Positions 49,138 to 61,923 of a stretch of DNA of 64,000 nt are shown here, piece by piece. This DNA comes from Pseudoscleropodium purum (Eukaryota; Streptophyta; Bryopsida; Hypnales; Brachytheciaceae), in NCBI GenBank assembly GCA_963969395.1, contig OZ017796.1, forward strand, positions 12,092,501-12,156,500, in the 5' to 3' direction. Position numbers and translations under genes: made by a program. How positions within the stretch are numbered: the stretch's first letter is position 1; every line of letters starts with the position of its first letter. The notes below the pieces were generated by a model. That model saw only the letters and a list, made by a program, of their open reading frames with translations, made no database searches and was not told the DNA's origin.

Positions 49138-51758
49138 ATGGCCACGGTTGCCGCCTTCAAAGTGCCCAGCCAATCCGTTGCTGCTTCTGTTAGCTTGTCC
49201 TCAAGCGCAGTGATGCAAGGTAGATATGGCTCTTTCCGTTTTTTACTTCCAATGTGCATGATTTTTCCATTTAGTTTGTTTTTAGGGTTACGAAATGAAG
49301 CAGAGGTGGAGGGTTTAAGACAGGGTTGGGGTTTATGCCCCTGCATTGTGGGTCATTCTGTCGTTGCTCTGAGAATCTATAAGAGAAAATGGAGTTAATT
49401 GCACCCTTATCCTTACATTTTGTTATGTTTTATGGGAATAGGGGTTGAAGGCAGGCGAAGTGCGAGGGTGATGTGCTTGAGTGAGAATTCCGGCAGTATC
49501 AAGAGAGGCGCTGTTGGGCTGCAGCGTTTCAAGGAGAGCGCAGTTCCTGGCATGTACTGGGGGGATAGGTATTACTAGGCGAATTTGTAGGCTCATTACA
49601 ACCTTTGTGAAATTGTGCAAATTTGCAAAGAATGCTACTGAATTGGCTTCATGAGAATTCTACCGATAGCTCATTTAGGGCATAATTTCGTTCTTGAGAG
49701 TGCCCACACCCGTCTTCCAGAGGAGTCTCTCTCTACAACTGGAAATTCAAAAAATCCTCTTGGTCGACCTGGCATTAACACTCTCTGCAAGGTGTGCGGT
49801 ATACTAGAAATATCATGGCAACGTTTTGGGTAGGCCAATGTGGGAGGAGCTTGATGGCTGTTCCCCTCAAAGCATACTATATTTGCAGCACAGCAATGGT
49901 TTAGTTTCCATGCAAACAAAATTGGGAAATCACTGTTGCTGTAGACTCATTCTGTGGAGATGCTCTAATACTTACCGTTGCTCAGAATGGAATTGAAGGT
50001 ATAAGTTGGAGTGGTTAGCATAATCAGGGCTTGTGCAGTGAAGCTGGTTGTGAAATTTCTAGAATTTTGTGTGTCTCCAGAGCTGATCTTGGAGAGGAGG
50101 TATCAGTCAAGTTCACAACGGGATCGGACACGGTGAGTAAACTCCTTCAAACTTTACGTGACAGCAGCGTTGAGAAACTCTTGACCGAAGTGTCCATGTC
50201 TAATGCTTGACTGAATAATGGACTCTACAGTTGAAACTGTCAACACGAAGGTGAAGAGCATATGTCGTTGTTTTCTTTAGGTTGGCAATGGGTACTTGAA
50301 CCAGTGCCGTATCCGGGTAGTTATACACACATTTGTTGGGCTTTGAGCACAAGAAATAGGGTTTTCAATAAGATTAGATTGTTTCAAGAACTTTAGACAC
50401 CATAAGGAAGCTTTCTCATGATTCTGTGGGAGTCTCCTTATGGTCTACATGATTATTTGGAGGCCTTCCTATGTATTATGAGGCCTCTATGTGATAATTG
50501 ATAATTGTGCCCTTACGAAGACCTCCATGAAACATGGGGAAGGCTTATAATGATAATGCCTTAAATTTCTTCAAACAGTCTAATTTTATTGAAAACCCTG
50601 TTGTGAACACAAATCATATTGCAATATTTCTGTATGGGCAGAATTTGAAGAGGCTAGTTATGTCGTTTGTGTGCAGGTGACAGTATCAGCGAATGCAGGT
50701 GATAACCTTCTCAAAGTGGCAGAGCAGTGCGGAGTCATGGCTGTCACTGATGTGAGTGCGACAAACCACTTCTTTGCAATCCCTTCCTGCCTCAATTTAG
50801 GGAATTATTATTTTCTGGAATGGTAAAGTTTTATGCTCCCAGAATATTCTTAGAATGGGGAAGTTTTCTACTCCCTGAATTATTTTGGTGCTTGGGCCTG
50901 TTCTTTTTACATAACTTGAATCCTGGGAATTCGTCGCAGGATTTTTGTTTTGAAGGATCTTGTTGTCATTGTGAAATGGAAGTCAACGGTGGCGCTATAG
51001 AGGTACAATACCTTTTTACACAGTTCAGTTGCAGTAGGCTATCTACAGTTCACTCGACTTCGCTTAGGTGGCACAACTTGATGGCAAACGACATTGTGCG
51101 ATTTAAAGTGCTTTTCAGTTACAAATTAATTATTCATACTGACTATTTGCAAATATAATTTTAGTATCTCGAATGAAGAGCTTAGTGAACTGTCAGCTGT
51201 GCATGTGACTGACCACCGATGTAAAACCTTTACTGTCGAGGACGTCAAAGTAGCAACGTTTTCTGAAACATATTTCGTCGCTCTAATACATATGATTGTA
51301 CATTCTTAGGTGGGCTACCGAGCTGAAGTGTCTGGAGGGGAGCTTGTCCGGAGCTGCCTGTGTCCTGTAAGTTTTTTAACCCGTAAGATCCGAAATGGCT
51401 AAAAGTGTCGGCTTCTGTATCTATATGAGTCGAAAAAAATCCTGTAGGAAGGTAAAGAAATATATCGAGAGATCGAAGAAATCATGTCCTATCTTTTTGA
51501 CCGATAGAAATACGTTTTGAAGTGACTATAATGCACTGTTTGCGCCCAAAGTGGAATTTCGGATTTTAAGTTCGGTCAGTTTAGCGTCAAACGTCCTGCC
51601 TACTGTTCATGCTGAACAGAAATACTGGTGTTGTTCACGAAGTTGTTGGAAAATGGCTGAGATTGTTGGGGTTGGGATGGCAGGTGCCCAGAGGAAGACG
51701 TACGGTGGAAGTGAACATCATCAACAGTGATGACAGTTGGGATGATCTGATGGTGTAG
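49138..51758 (+). CDS. 2Fe-2S ferredoxin-like protein, probably plastid, 7 exons, 149 aa
   Basis: Exons 49138-49219, 49442-49568, 50081-50132, 50677-50751, 50940-51002, 51310-51366, 51684-51758 join in phase with GT-AG introns to 149 residues; stop TAG 51756-51758. The first about 60 residues are rich in Ala, Ser, Val and Arg and poor in acids (MATVAAFKVPSQSVAA), like a chloroplast transit peptide. The core holds the ferredoxin cluster motif CFEGSCCHC (C-x4-C-x2-C) and, 25 residues on, SCLC. The last Cys of the four may be either residue of SCLC. The C terminus VNIINSDDSWDDLMV is acidic. It is shorter than or equal to plant ferredoxins but differs in sequence. Relatives annotated only as '2Fe-2S ferredoxin-like' exist in plants; the partner is unknown. 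It probably carries one electron per cluster. Confidence 0.88.
50357..50600. mobile_element. hAT-like MITE in intron 3 of the ferredoxin-like gene
   Basis: Arms TAGGGTTTTCAATAAGATTA and the complement of TAATTTTATTGAAAACCCTG pair for about 27 bp or more. CAGGG-type ends recall hAT, but the flanks (ACAAGAAA / TTGTGAAC) show no clear 8-bp duplication. Being intronic, it should not affect the protein. Confidence 0.6.
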
Positions 51759-53054
51759 TACGGTATTGGCCATTTGTTTCATAATTTTGGTAGTGTAGCA
51801 CGAACACCTGGTTCACGAGGCAAAGTCAGTTGTTGAAAATGAGTAAAGTTGGAGGAGACTGGATGGTCAATGCTCGCTCTTCGGCCACATCACAAGTAGT
51901 AAATGTTTCCGGTGGCGAAGAGTGGTACCGAATGCTTGTTTTCCCGGGATACATACCGAAGTCAATAAGGCTGGGCTGGCACGAATTATTCGTGAAAGAC
52001 GATCAGTTTGTCAACGCTTCTTTTGAGATTGCACTTTATAATCACTTAGTTTTTATCTTGTGATGTTGTGTTGGATTAAGACTCTGGCTGTGTGCAGTGA
52101 TTTAACCGCTGGCAATTTTTTACCTCTAAACTAAACTAATCTGATAATATCAGAGCGGTCAAGGGAAGCTTTCTCTTTTCCATACCTATTGGATATGGAA
52201 GCGATCACTGGCAAAATCGATCCTAGGAATCGTTGCTTCCGAATGAACTTGACTCCAAGTTGTGCTCTGAAGTTTCCGGGTTGCTGCTCTCGATCGCAGG
52301 GCTGTGAAGTGGTTTTCACCAACATCTTAGCATTTGCTGTCATTTCCTCTAACCAGGCCTGCAGGAGGATCGCCGTCTACTTCATGTATCATAACAGCCG
52401 AGATAATTCAAGGTTGCCTGCACAAACTCCAGGGCTTCCATAACATTATTCTTGAGGAGCGACCTCAACACCCTTGGATTAAGAATCCAGGTTTTTGTTT
52501 TTTTGTCCACAATTTTGAGCTCATTTCAGGTGGAGGTATCAAGAGCTACAGGAAGAAGATAGGAAGAAGATAAGTTTTGGGCACGCATGGAGCGCTTGTA
52601 CAGTACAGGACATGCTTTCAGTACTGTAGTGAATGATTGACTTTTGGGTCTTTGTTGTGGTTGACATTTATGATGGAGAAGGCGAGTTCTTGTAATTGGT
52701 AAAGAATGTAATAAGGCGAAAACATCTAAAACCATCAACATAAGGAATTCAGTGTGGTTGCAAGCTGTCTTTGGTGGGGGAAATATTTTTCTCTTGGGGG
52801 AAATCTTGAGTTTACAAAATAAAAGATATCTTCTAGAGCACCCATGTGAGTTCTATAATTTCTCAAAGTAGAAAATGTGTAGACCATTGAAATCTACCCT
52901 AGACTAGCCTACTTTTTGTTTAGTGCCATTCATTATGTACAAAAAGTTGAAAAGAGGCATGTTGGAGCCTTTAAATCATGCCAAAATGGATTTCAAAATG
53001 TCCTCAAGTAATTTGAGGTAGTCTACATTGGCAATTTGTTTTGACCTAGTTACC
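51759..53054 (+). other. Probable 3' UTR and downstream region of the ferredoxin-like gene
   Basis: Balanced, non-repetitive sequence to about 52750, then AT-rich. Short frames at 51830-52063 and 52189-52573 show no domain. I cannot exclude another small gene. Confidence 0.4.
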
Positions 53055-53058
53055 TTAA

Positions 53059-53705
53059 CTTGTAAATGCAATGCTCTAGGTGTTTTCTGAGCTTCTAGGA
53101 GTTTGCTCTAAATTGAACAAAAAGACAACATTTTGATAAGTTGTATCAATTTTTTTTAATTGTAGTTGTACAAATTCACACTAGATAAGTTAGAGATCAC
53201 ATAAGAAAAAAAAATATTAGTTATAGAGATTGAAAGATTATAATGTTTGATCATGAGGGTGTCAAAAGTGTAAAAGTGATTTGAAGTCTCTACATCTTTT
53301 TTTTAGATGTCAAATTTATAAAATTGGTCACCAAAAAAATATGAGGTCAAAGAACATAACATGCATAACCCCAATCAATTTATAACTTCTCAAAATTTCT
53401 TCTACAATATTTCTAAATGAATTTCTAATGTGAATTTTTCTCTAAGATCTATGGTATATTTGAGGCTCCCTTCTAAGAGATCTCAACATTACAAGAAAAT
53501 CAAGATTACAATGGACACCCTTGCCAAAATCTTGAATAGAAAAATCATAATCAATCATTTTCAAAGTTAAATTTTTGATACTAAAACTAGACTTCAAATA
53601 GAATTTTTCAAAAATATAAATTACTAAAAATAGCTCCTTGGATAGGTTTTATTTAACTTTAAAGTATAGTCCACACTAGAATTTGATGCTTTAGGCATTT
53701 AGGGA
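53059..53705 (+). mobile_element. TTAA-flanked piggyBac-like element, 647 bp
   Basis: Flanked by TTAA at 53055-53058 and 53706-53709. The right end GGCATTTAGGGA is conserved, the left (CTTGTAAATGC) is decayed. It aligns by eye with 42300-42926 across its length ('agattgaaagattataat', 'agtgatttgaagtc'). Confidence 0.65.
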
Positions 53706-53709
53706 TTAA

Positions 53710-55911
53710 TGATATGATGGCAACTATTTAGTTGTCCCTAATATTATCTTAATCATCAACAAATTTGCTCAATAATTATTATAACATATTCCTCATGTGT
53801 CCCATGTATAGCCTCAAATATCTCATCATTATACTTCAAGCATCAGATGATGATTTTAGTAATAGTCTATTATTAAATTAAAGTATCTTTAATAGGTATG
53901 CCAATAGGTGCAAGGATGGTTTTAGGTGTATTCACCTTCTTACTCCCATTTTAAGAAAATTATGCACCATGCTTTGCAAGGTATTTTAGTGAAGAGGAAA
54001 TTTTTTTCCAAATCATGAAAACTTTAATAGCAATGAGTATTAGCAATTATTATTGTAGGATCTTCATTTTTATTGAAATTTCTAAGATTCATTTTACACC
54101 TACTCATCATAACATTTTTGAATGGAAATTAAAGGTAGGGGGTCCTTCTACAACAACATTATAACAAAAAAATATCCAAGTCCCAGTGGCCCACAATATA
54201 AGGGCAAGCTTGCATTTAAGATGTTCTAAAATGAAAGGAGCTTTGATTCAAGGAAAGCAAAGGAGCCTCTACTTTGTCGAAGTTCAAGAATGTTAAGATA
54301 ACATCATTCAACAATGAAGCTTGGATGTCTTTTGTGTCTATATCACAAATGATAATTTCATTTGAAATCAATTAGATTGACATTATTTGTCTTTTTATGA
54401 GATTGTTTGGCACAATTCTTCCTCAAGTATCTTACTAGCCTCCCCCGTTCTATACCTTCTTGGAACTAATTTGTATCAAGCCCACACAATATGACCACTC
54501 AAATTCTATGCATGTAATTGGCTAATAAGTAAGAGGTGGTCTATAGCCTAAAGAAAGTTTGGTGAATGATAAGCCTACATGGCATCCTACACGGACCTTA
54601 ACCATGTGCCCTAGTTTTGGGGTTAGAGATTTTTAACCACCTTTAAGAAGTAGGCTTAATGAACATCACACAAGATTATGAAAGCCTTAAAATGTAGTAT
54701 TTTTAAATATTATTATTATTCAACTATAATGACATTTTGGAAGGGAAAGGAGATTAGAGTAAAGGGGGATTGGAGGAGAAGGAGAAGAGAATTAGAAAGA
54801 TAATATCAATCCCACATGGTCACTTCCTAGTAGTTTACACCAAGACCATTGCTAAGGACCTCATTCTCATTTTTTATGTATCCATGCATTATAATAATTT
54901 CATCCAACAATGTGGGGTATGATTTAGTAAGAGTAACTTTGGGACTTTGAAGTGGTGTAACTACCAATTTGGTTTTGTGGCAACTTCTTAATGTCCATCT
55001 CTCATGCGGACTTGGATTACTAGTTGAAATTTTAATATTTTGACAATGGTAAAGTATTCAACTTCTTGGTATTGATTGTTATGAACAATGCAAAGCTACA
55101 AAATAATGTCATATTTGTTTCAAAGCAAAATATGGCTTAATCTAAAATTGAAAATGATGTTGTGAAGAAGTTATAGTGATTAATAGTGAATATAATATAC
55201 TAAATGTCATTGCAAAATTAGAAAAAAATTAGCTTAGTTCATTGCAAATTGATAATAGATCCCATTAATTAATTACATTGTTGAATTCTATTGTAGGAAT
55301 GATTCCATTCCATTGGTTATATTTTTTACTATTTAAAAAAAAATGGTCAATTAACTTCATGTACACTCTTTCCATAGTGTACACTATTGTCATTTGTCAT
55401 TTGTCATGTACACTTCATGTCATTTGGGCTCTTTATATAGTGTGGAGTCAGGTGATTATGATATTATTTGAAATAGTATGAAAATAGTATTTACCACATT
55501 TGATTAAATTCATGAATTGTATTCTAAACTTTCACATCAGTTAGTGAACATCATAATTAAATTGGTATAATTTTCAAAATTACTACAAGTTAGTATTACA
55601 ACTATATTTATTGAAATAACTTGAACACTTTATAGTTACTTCATCAAAGAATACATGCAAATTTGACAATTTGGTTTCAAAATTGAATTTCCACTTTACT
55701 TTTGTATGGCTATTGGGCAACCAAATAATTGAATATGGTACTAATGGAAGGAAAATATTTTTTCTAGTGTAAAATCAACTACATTAGAGGGGCATTGTAA
55801 CTAGGAGTGTCCAGTGGGTATTTTGGAAGGGATTGTAAGTTACATGTTTGAAATAGAAATAATCTTGAATAAACTTAAAATATTTGAAGAATGTTGATTC
55901 CATTTTTTAAA
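53710..55911. other. AT-rich intergenic DNA before the GDSL locus
   Basis: No gene supported. The stretch 55340-55445 shares 'gtcatttgggctctttatatagtg' and 'ggtcaattaactt' with 62195-62230, partly inverted, a dispersed repeat. Confidence 0.4.
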
Positions 55912-58238
55912 ATGGGGCCCAAAGGTGGATTGTGGTGCTGCTCCTGTGCCTGCTGTATTGCTGCAGCTTGAGCGCCAATGGCACGTTGCCCAACTGTTCC
56001 TTCCCTGCAGCCTACGCCTGCGGTGACTCCTTGACGGATACGGGGAACGCGCGCCATTGCTGCCTTTCCAGGGGAAATTCGCTCACTCCGAGCTCGATCC
56101 CTATGGCGTCCAGTTTCCCATGCATCCCGCGGATCGCCACTCTGATGGAAAATTGTTCGTGGACTTCGAATTCCTGGGTAAGGACATCACCATTCGTGAT
56201 CAGTATGACATCAATGTGACTGGACATCTGAATTACGTGGTCATGTACACATAAACTTACAGCTGTATATGACCGAGAAGCGAGAATCTTAACCTGGTAA
56301 CTGCTGGCATTGTATTCTAATCTCAGGCCACTTGCAATGGCCTCGATCAGAGATTTAATTGTGATTGAATTAAATTGCCTTGTGGATTGATTGAATCTCG
56401 GTTTGTGCGTGTGAGCAGCATTTGGAGTGAGGAGACGTCCCATCGATCTACACCGTGTTGCGAGGAACAGGTGGTGATTTCACTTCTGGCACCAACTTCG
56501 CTGTGTCGGACTCTTCCGCACGCAACCTGACGGACTGGTCGAGAAATGGCGGATTCTACACGCCCTTCTCCCTGGACGTGCAGGTGGAGTGGAAGAAACG
56601 CTACCAGGAGAGACTCTGGTTCTATGAAAACATGAACTATGGAAGGAAGTGCTTCACTTCGTCCATGCCCTAGTACGTCGAATTGAAAAATTAAATCAAT
56701 CGTCAGAGCTCCATCTATTTCACAATCGTATATCATGACCCATTGAAGTGGTCATTGTTTGCCGTTGATCAGGATCTAACCTGCAGTTGTGGTCGCAGTC
56801 TTTAAACAGAGCCTGCCATTCTTGAACAATACGTGCAAATCATTGTATCTGGTGCAATCCGGCTACCAAGACTATGTCATGAGCTTGTACGACAACACTC
56901 TCACGCCTCAGGAAGCGCTCTTGATCGTTCCCGATGTAGGGAAGGCCATTGCAGGTCTCATCGAGGTAAGCATATGTAACGTCCATCCCCTTACATTGGT
57001 GGTGTTTCATGCACCATTCTGACATTTACATTAGCTTGACCGAGTGTCTATGGATATGCATATTAATATTCATCCACGACTTTGTGCACCGCTAAGCTAG
57101 GATTTTCAACCCCATCCTCCAACCTACCCCTAAATCATTTCATTTCCTTCTTTTTTGAATGTCCACAGCACCATTTTTATCGAAATTGACATTACATTTA
57201 TAGGGCAGGCTCGACCGATTGATATTTCTCGAGGCCCTCTACGTACGTCGCCTGATTGCATGCTTGCGCTAACTCTTTGCTCTGCATTCGCAGGAATTGG
57301 TCACAGTCCAATCGTTCGTGCCGCCCACCAATGTCTTAGTTACATTTACCACTGCCGAGAACATTCTGGTGACGAATCTGCCGCCCCTGGAATGCATCCC
57401 TGCCATGCTCACGCAGTTCCAGAGCCTCAACGCGACGTACGACACGTTTGGCTGTCTCAGCCAGCTCAACGAGATCACCGCTGCACACAACCAGTACCTC
57501 TTGGAGCTAGTGAGTGCGTTCCGGACAAAGTATCCCATGGTCAAGATTTATTACGGTGACATAAACGGCGTCTACAAAGACATTCTCAAGGACTCGCTCA
57601 AGTACAGTAAGTTTCTGAAACCCTACCTCGCCACAGCCAGTTTGCGGTTGTTACGATCCGGCGATCTCTAACGCCCATTCCGTTTCATAGGCGGAATTTC
57701 ATGCGCCATTCTGACATTAAAATTAGCTTGCTATGTCTACACATGTGCAAATTAATATGCAAGTTGCATCTCATCCACGACATTAATTGTGCACCGCTAA
57801 GCTAGGATTTCCAACTCTATCCTCCAACATACCCCTAAAATCATTTCATTTCCTTCCTTATCGAGAGTCCACCGCTCCATTTTTATGAAATAGCGCCAAT
57901 TTAACGAAATTGACATTCTCTGTAATTAGCTTACTGTGTGCGGTTTGCCCTTGGCAGATGTGACACAGCCATTGAAGGCGTGCTGCGGCGCCGGAGGCTC
58001 CTACAACTTCAACAAGGAGGTGTGGTGCAGCTACACCGGCATGGTGGGCAACGAATTGGTGAACCTGACGTCCGTGCCGTGCGCCAATCGCGCGGCACAT
58101 CTCAGCTGGGACGGCATCCACCCGTCCAACGCGTTCAACAAGCACGCCGCGAAAGCATTTTTCAACGGCTTGCACATCACGCCCCTGGGCGGATTCAACT
58201 GCTTCCCCGACTTCATAAACTTTGATTCCAGGACATAA
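55912..58238 (+). pseudogene. GDSL esterase/lipase pseudogene, 5 exons
   Basis: Exons approx. 55912-56176, 56419-56673, 56787-56965, 57294-57606, 57958-58238. Plant GDSL blocks are recognisable: GDSLTDTGN (catalytic Ser), RGTGGDFTSGTNFA, a TNLPPLECIPAML segment (block III region), YYGDINGVYKDILK, KACCGAGGSYNF and SWDGIHPSNAF (catalytic Asp and His). Breaks: the ATG at 55912 is out of frame with the signal-peptide-like VLLLCLLYCC; two single-base shifts follow the GDSL block (about 56050 and 56072); a 4-bp GATC insertion shifts frame near 56445; a TAG ends exon 2 at 56671. Exons 3-5 are open. Intact homologues are secreted hydrolases acting on esters such as cuticle, cell-wall or lipid substrates. 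Several sequencing errors could mimic this, but the mix of breaks suggests a recent pseudogene. Confidence 0.85.
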
Positions 58239-60824
58239 ATCCCTGTCTCTCTCTATCGCCTTCTCATAAACCCTTTTAGTATTCATGTTGTAGCTGATGC
58301 ATTCTTGTAGCTTTAGACGTAAGGTTCGTGCTCCAAGGAGCAGCCTCGCTTGTATCCGAACTCCATAGCCGGTTCCTTACATGCTTCAAAGTTTGTTCCT
58401 AGATACATATATTTTCCAGTGACTGGATAGTCAGACAGTTGTGTACTTCAATAAGGATCAGTTGGTGCTTGTGAGGGATGATTTTTCTATAGCTCGTTCT
58501 CGATGGCGGCGCTTGTGGCATTTTCAATCAGGTAATAAGGTGATCCCGTCGTGTGCAGTAACGCAGTAGACAGAGGAATTGATTGATTGATTCCAGGGAT
58601 GAGCGGCTTGGTGGTGGGTTTCAGAAATTCGACCTGCCGAGTGTACATTCTGTGATTTGATATTAGATTTCTTTCGAATCTTTGCATGTTGAGTCAGAGA
58701 TTGTGCGGACTTCAGTGAACACTTGAAGCCAAACAGGGTTTTAGAGTTTGGAGTTCTGATTCAATGTTTTGCCGGGGACTGAATGTGGTCAGGAATCTGA
58801 GTTGGAATGCTTGGTTTCAAGTATTGGTGATCAGGATAGAATAACTGTTTTTTGTCTAGGATCGTTGAAGTTCTCTGGGTCAATTGGCCAGTTTTCACAG
58901 GAGAGTGCTGATAAGCAATATGTCAAATCTCAAGGAATGAAATGGGGAAATTGGTTGAAGAGCTTACAAAATTGCCTAACTGGCGAAAAGAAGGTTGTTC
59001 AATTACTCGAATTTCAAAATCCCAGTTTGCCAAGCAAGATTTTGTGGAAGGTCAACAATTAACGAGAAAAGTACATCACCAGCTCACGAGATACATGGAG
59101 AGAATGTTTTTAAGATAATCCGCTGAAGATAGCCTCATAAAGTGTGTGAAACCCACTACCGGTAATGTTGTCGGGAACCTGAATTGGAATGTTGTGCAAA
59201 GTGTGATTGTGCAGATTAAATAAAAAATGACCAATTCTAGAGCTGTGATTATCATAGCTGTTCTGTTGAAGCAATTACTGTGGTAGAGCAATGTTGAATG
59301 TTGAGACAGATGGGTTCATACAAATAGCAATTTTATGTATGCACCATAGACACGGGAAAGATGTCGTTTAAATAAATAGAGATTGTGGAAGAAGCTGGCT
59401 GCTGGGCAAGCTTCCAGACTGGCTTTGTAAAGTACTGCCGCTAGAATGGGCATTCTAGCGGCTTTGTAAAGTACTTCATTTGTAAAGTACTGCCGCTAGA
59501 ATGGGCATTTCTGTCTGTTCAAAAGTATACTGCACTCAAATGGCGACTAAAAGTGTTTTTCGTCTGTCTCTTATCGACCAGGTGCGATCTTTGAATATTA
59601 TGACTATTCAAGACCATGATTCAAGTAAACACGTGCAGTCCATCAAATAGGATAATCTCTGAAACTACAAATTGATCTTTTCTGGTTTGCTTATAAGTTT
59701 CCAGCGAAGTACGTGCACTCTATTACTTTGCTTACAGAGAATTCTTGACAACAAACGTAAGGAATGTAGGTCTCTCGTGAGGATTTGAACATCTCTGGTG
59801 AGTCTCAAATTCTGGATCTTGCAATACCCACAACCAAATTGTAATTTATTACAAGCTACTAACTGTCATTAACATCAAAGACTTGCCAATTCCCAATTTG
59901 TCGAGGAGGATGCCGTCAGTTAGTGGACTATGTCTTGTGCTCTTTGGTTGCAGTTGGGGAATTTCATTTATGATTATTTCACATTTTCTAATGATTTTGA
60001 AGACCACTGCTGTATATCGACCACTTCTTGCATCATTCACATAATTTTTTTCACTCTCAACCACAGCAAATACATAGTTACATTTCAAGCGAGTTCAGGG
60101 CTGATGTCTGCCACAAGCCAAACAAGTCAATTTTATCACGCTACAAGAAGCATTCTGGAATTTGGGAAATGATTTTCAAGGACTCTACATGGAGCAGTAC
60201 ATTAATTGTGATCATATTGCTTGAGAACCTGCTTCACCAAATGTCGAAGCTCCAGCAGCAAATCTTCTCCCTTAAATCAATGTCACTCAAGTGTTGACAT
60301 CAGACTGGAGACCGCCGAATGCAAGCTTGACTTGACTAATGTGAAGCGAATTGTCAAAGTCAAACTTTGGATGAACCCATGCCAGTAGATAAAGAACGGG
60401 ACAGAGACAGCAAATGTAGTAGTCCTGACCCAAAACCCTGTGCAAGCGTGCACCCTATCCACTTCGGAAGAACTTTTAAAGCTACGTAGTATAATTTACA
60501 CAAACTTTATAATGTCCAAAGAAGAGCTGGCGGCACATCAACTTCAATCCTACATTTATGTCAAAAGCATGGCGACTTATCTTGTGAGCATAATTGCATG
60601 TCCGTAAACTGGCCAAGAACTAGTTATCACTCACTGACAATCGAAGACCATTGACATGTTGCGAAGTCACAAATCAATTCATTTGTAGTGATTATCATCA
60701 CTGCAAGTTCACTATACCACTGCTACTAAATTTGTGACACAGTTGTGATCGACTGGATTTGTGACTGGGGATCCTAGTGTATTTTCCACTGTTTCAATAA
60801 TTCCAAAGAGTTGAGGGGATCACA
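58239..60824. other. Non-coding region between two GDSL copies
   Basis: It probably holds the GDSL 3' region, then unassigned sequence. A 30-bp segment with 'gtaaagtactgccgctagaat' occurs twice (59424 and 59477), and CCGCTAGAATG-GG-CATTCTAGCGG (59438-59461) is a perfect small hairpin. Open frames at 58769 and 59930 are unrecognised. Confidence 0.4.
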
Positions 60825-61062
60825 ATGGCAGCAAGCATGAGGCAAATATTTGCAACAGTGCTATGTATTCTCCATCTTCTCAACTGTTGCGTTCTCCCAA
60901 TGTCGGCAGTACGTGCTGCGAAATTGCTCGTATCCTGTCGTGTGCTCCTTCGGCGACTCCTTATCGGACGTGGGCAATAGCATTGCGGCCTTTCCGCTAT
61001 AGTGTGCGAACACGGAGCTGTCTTCGAACGGTAACACATTCCCCATGCACCCGGCAAAGTTG
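60825..61062 (+). pseudogene. GDSL esterase first-exon fragment
   Basis: From ATG 60825 a signal-peptide-like stretch (QIFATVLCILHLLNCC) runs in one frame, then shifts by one near 60915 into NCSYPVVCSFGDSLSDVGN, a clear GDSL block, then SIAAFPL, a TAG stop (about 61000) and NTFPMHPAKL. This is the counterpart of exon 1 of the upstream pseudogene (AYACGDSLTDTGN ... QFPMHPAD). No later exon is seen before 61600. A truncated tandem duplicate. Confidence 0.85.
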
Positions 61063-61614
61063 AAGTGCCCATTACGCAAAGTGCTTTTACTTTGAAGTGC
61101 TCATTCCCCACATAGCACTTCCTTCCCCCACATACAGAGTATAAATAAAAGAGGGGTCATGCGCTTCATTTTCACTCAAAATTTTTGTGGGCTTCTTCCC
61201 CGCCTTCATGTGTGACTGAGCTCCTCAATTTGCAGCACCCCAGCTGGCATCCAGGGTACCCTTTTCCTGCTGTTAGTTACTTCCAATATTCTTTGCAGCC
61301 CAGGAGCTTCACATTTGGGAACAATTGCACATTTTATTTGAGGCCCAATTAAGTACTCCGTACTACTTACTAGTGTGCCATGTGTTGTTGCTACAGTCAA
61401 AATAGAAGTCATTTTCTAATGTTTTAATTCACAAAAACTTTGAAGTTCAATATCTTTCAAGTTGTACGTTCTAATGCCACGAAACAAAGACCGTTAGCAC
61501 ACCCCTCCTCGTTGACACGGAGCTTTCTGGGAGTACCGCAAACTAGGAATAGATGGTCTTAGAGATCTCAACATAAAAACAGAACGAAACAAAATAGCCT
61601 AAATATCCTAAGAT
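61063..61614. other. Unassigned spacer
   Basis: No gene. A minus-strand frame of 68 codons (61206-61412) is unrecognised. Confidence 0.35.
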
Positions 61615-61923
61615 ATGGATGACAACAAAAAGGTGAACTTTGTCTACAAATCACTGTCCTCCCAAGCTGAGGATGGAATGGATGAAATGAACTACATCAA
61701 CATGTCCAACTCCTCTTCAAACTCTGAGAATAAATCATCTTCCAAAGCTGAGGATGAAATGAACTTCATCAACCTGTCCGACTTCTATTCAAACTCTGAG
61801 AAGGAATCATCTCCCCAAGTTGAGGATGAAATGGACTCCATCAACCTATCTGACTCCTCTTCAAACTCCAAGAATGGAGTAGACGACTTTGTATTTGTCA
61901 ACAACTTTGTTTTCAAACTCTGA
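61615..61923 (+). CDS. Hypothetical repetitive Ser/Asn/acidic protein, 102 aa
   Basis: Start ATG 61615. The protein has three imperfect repeats of about 24 residues of the form 'SS..AEDEMNFINLSD..SNSE', rich in Ser, Asn, Glu and Asp. After the stop, a further repeat-like piece (SNSEDEVDFINMPSDG) continues in another frame to about 62000, so the frame may be broken by an indel. I do not recognise a family. It could be a repeat-derived chance frame or a degraded gene. Confidence 0.3.
   Translation: MDDNKKVNFVYKSLSSQAEDGMDEMNYINMSNSSSNSENKSSSKAEDEMNFINLSDFYSNSEKESSPQVEDEMDSINLSDSSSNSKNGVDDFVFVNNFVFKL

Noticed and set aside
59438..59461. Perfect 11-bp inverted repeat CCGCTAGAATG...CATTCTAGCGG
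   Set aside because: Too short and isolated to assign a terminator, miRNA or transposon role; likely formed by the local duplication.
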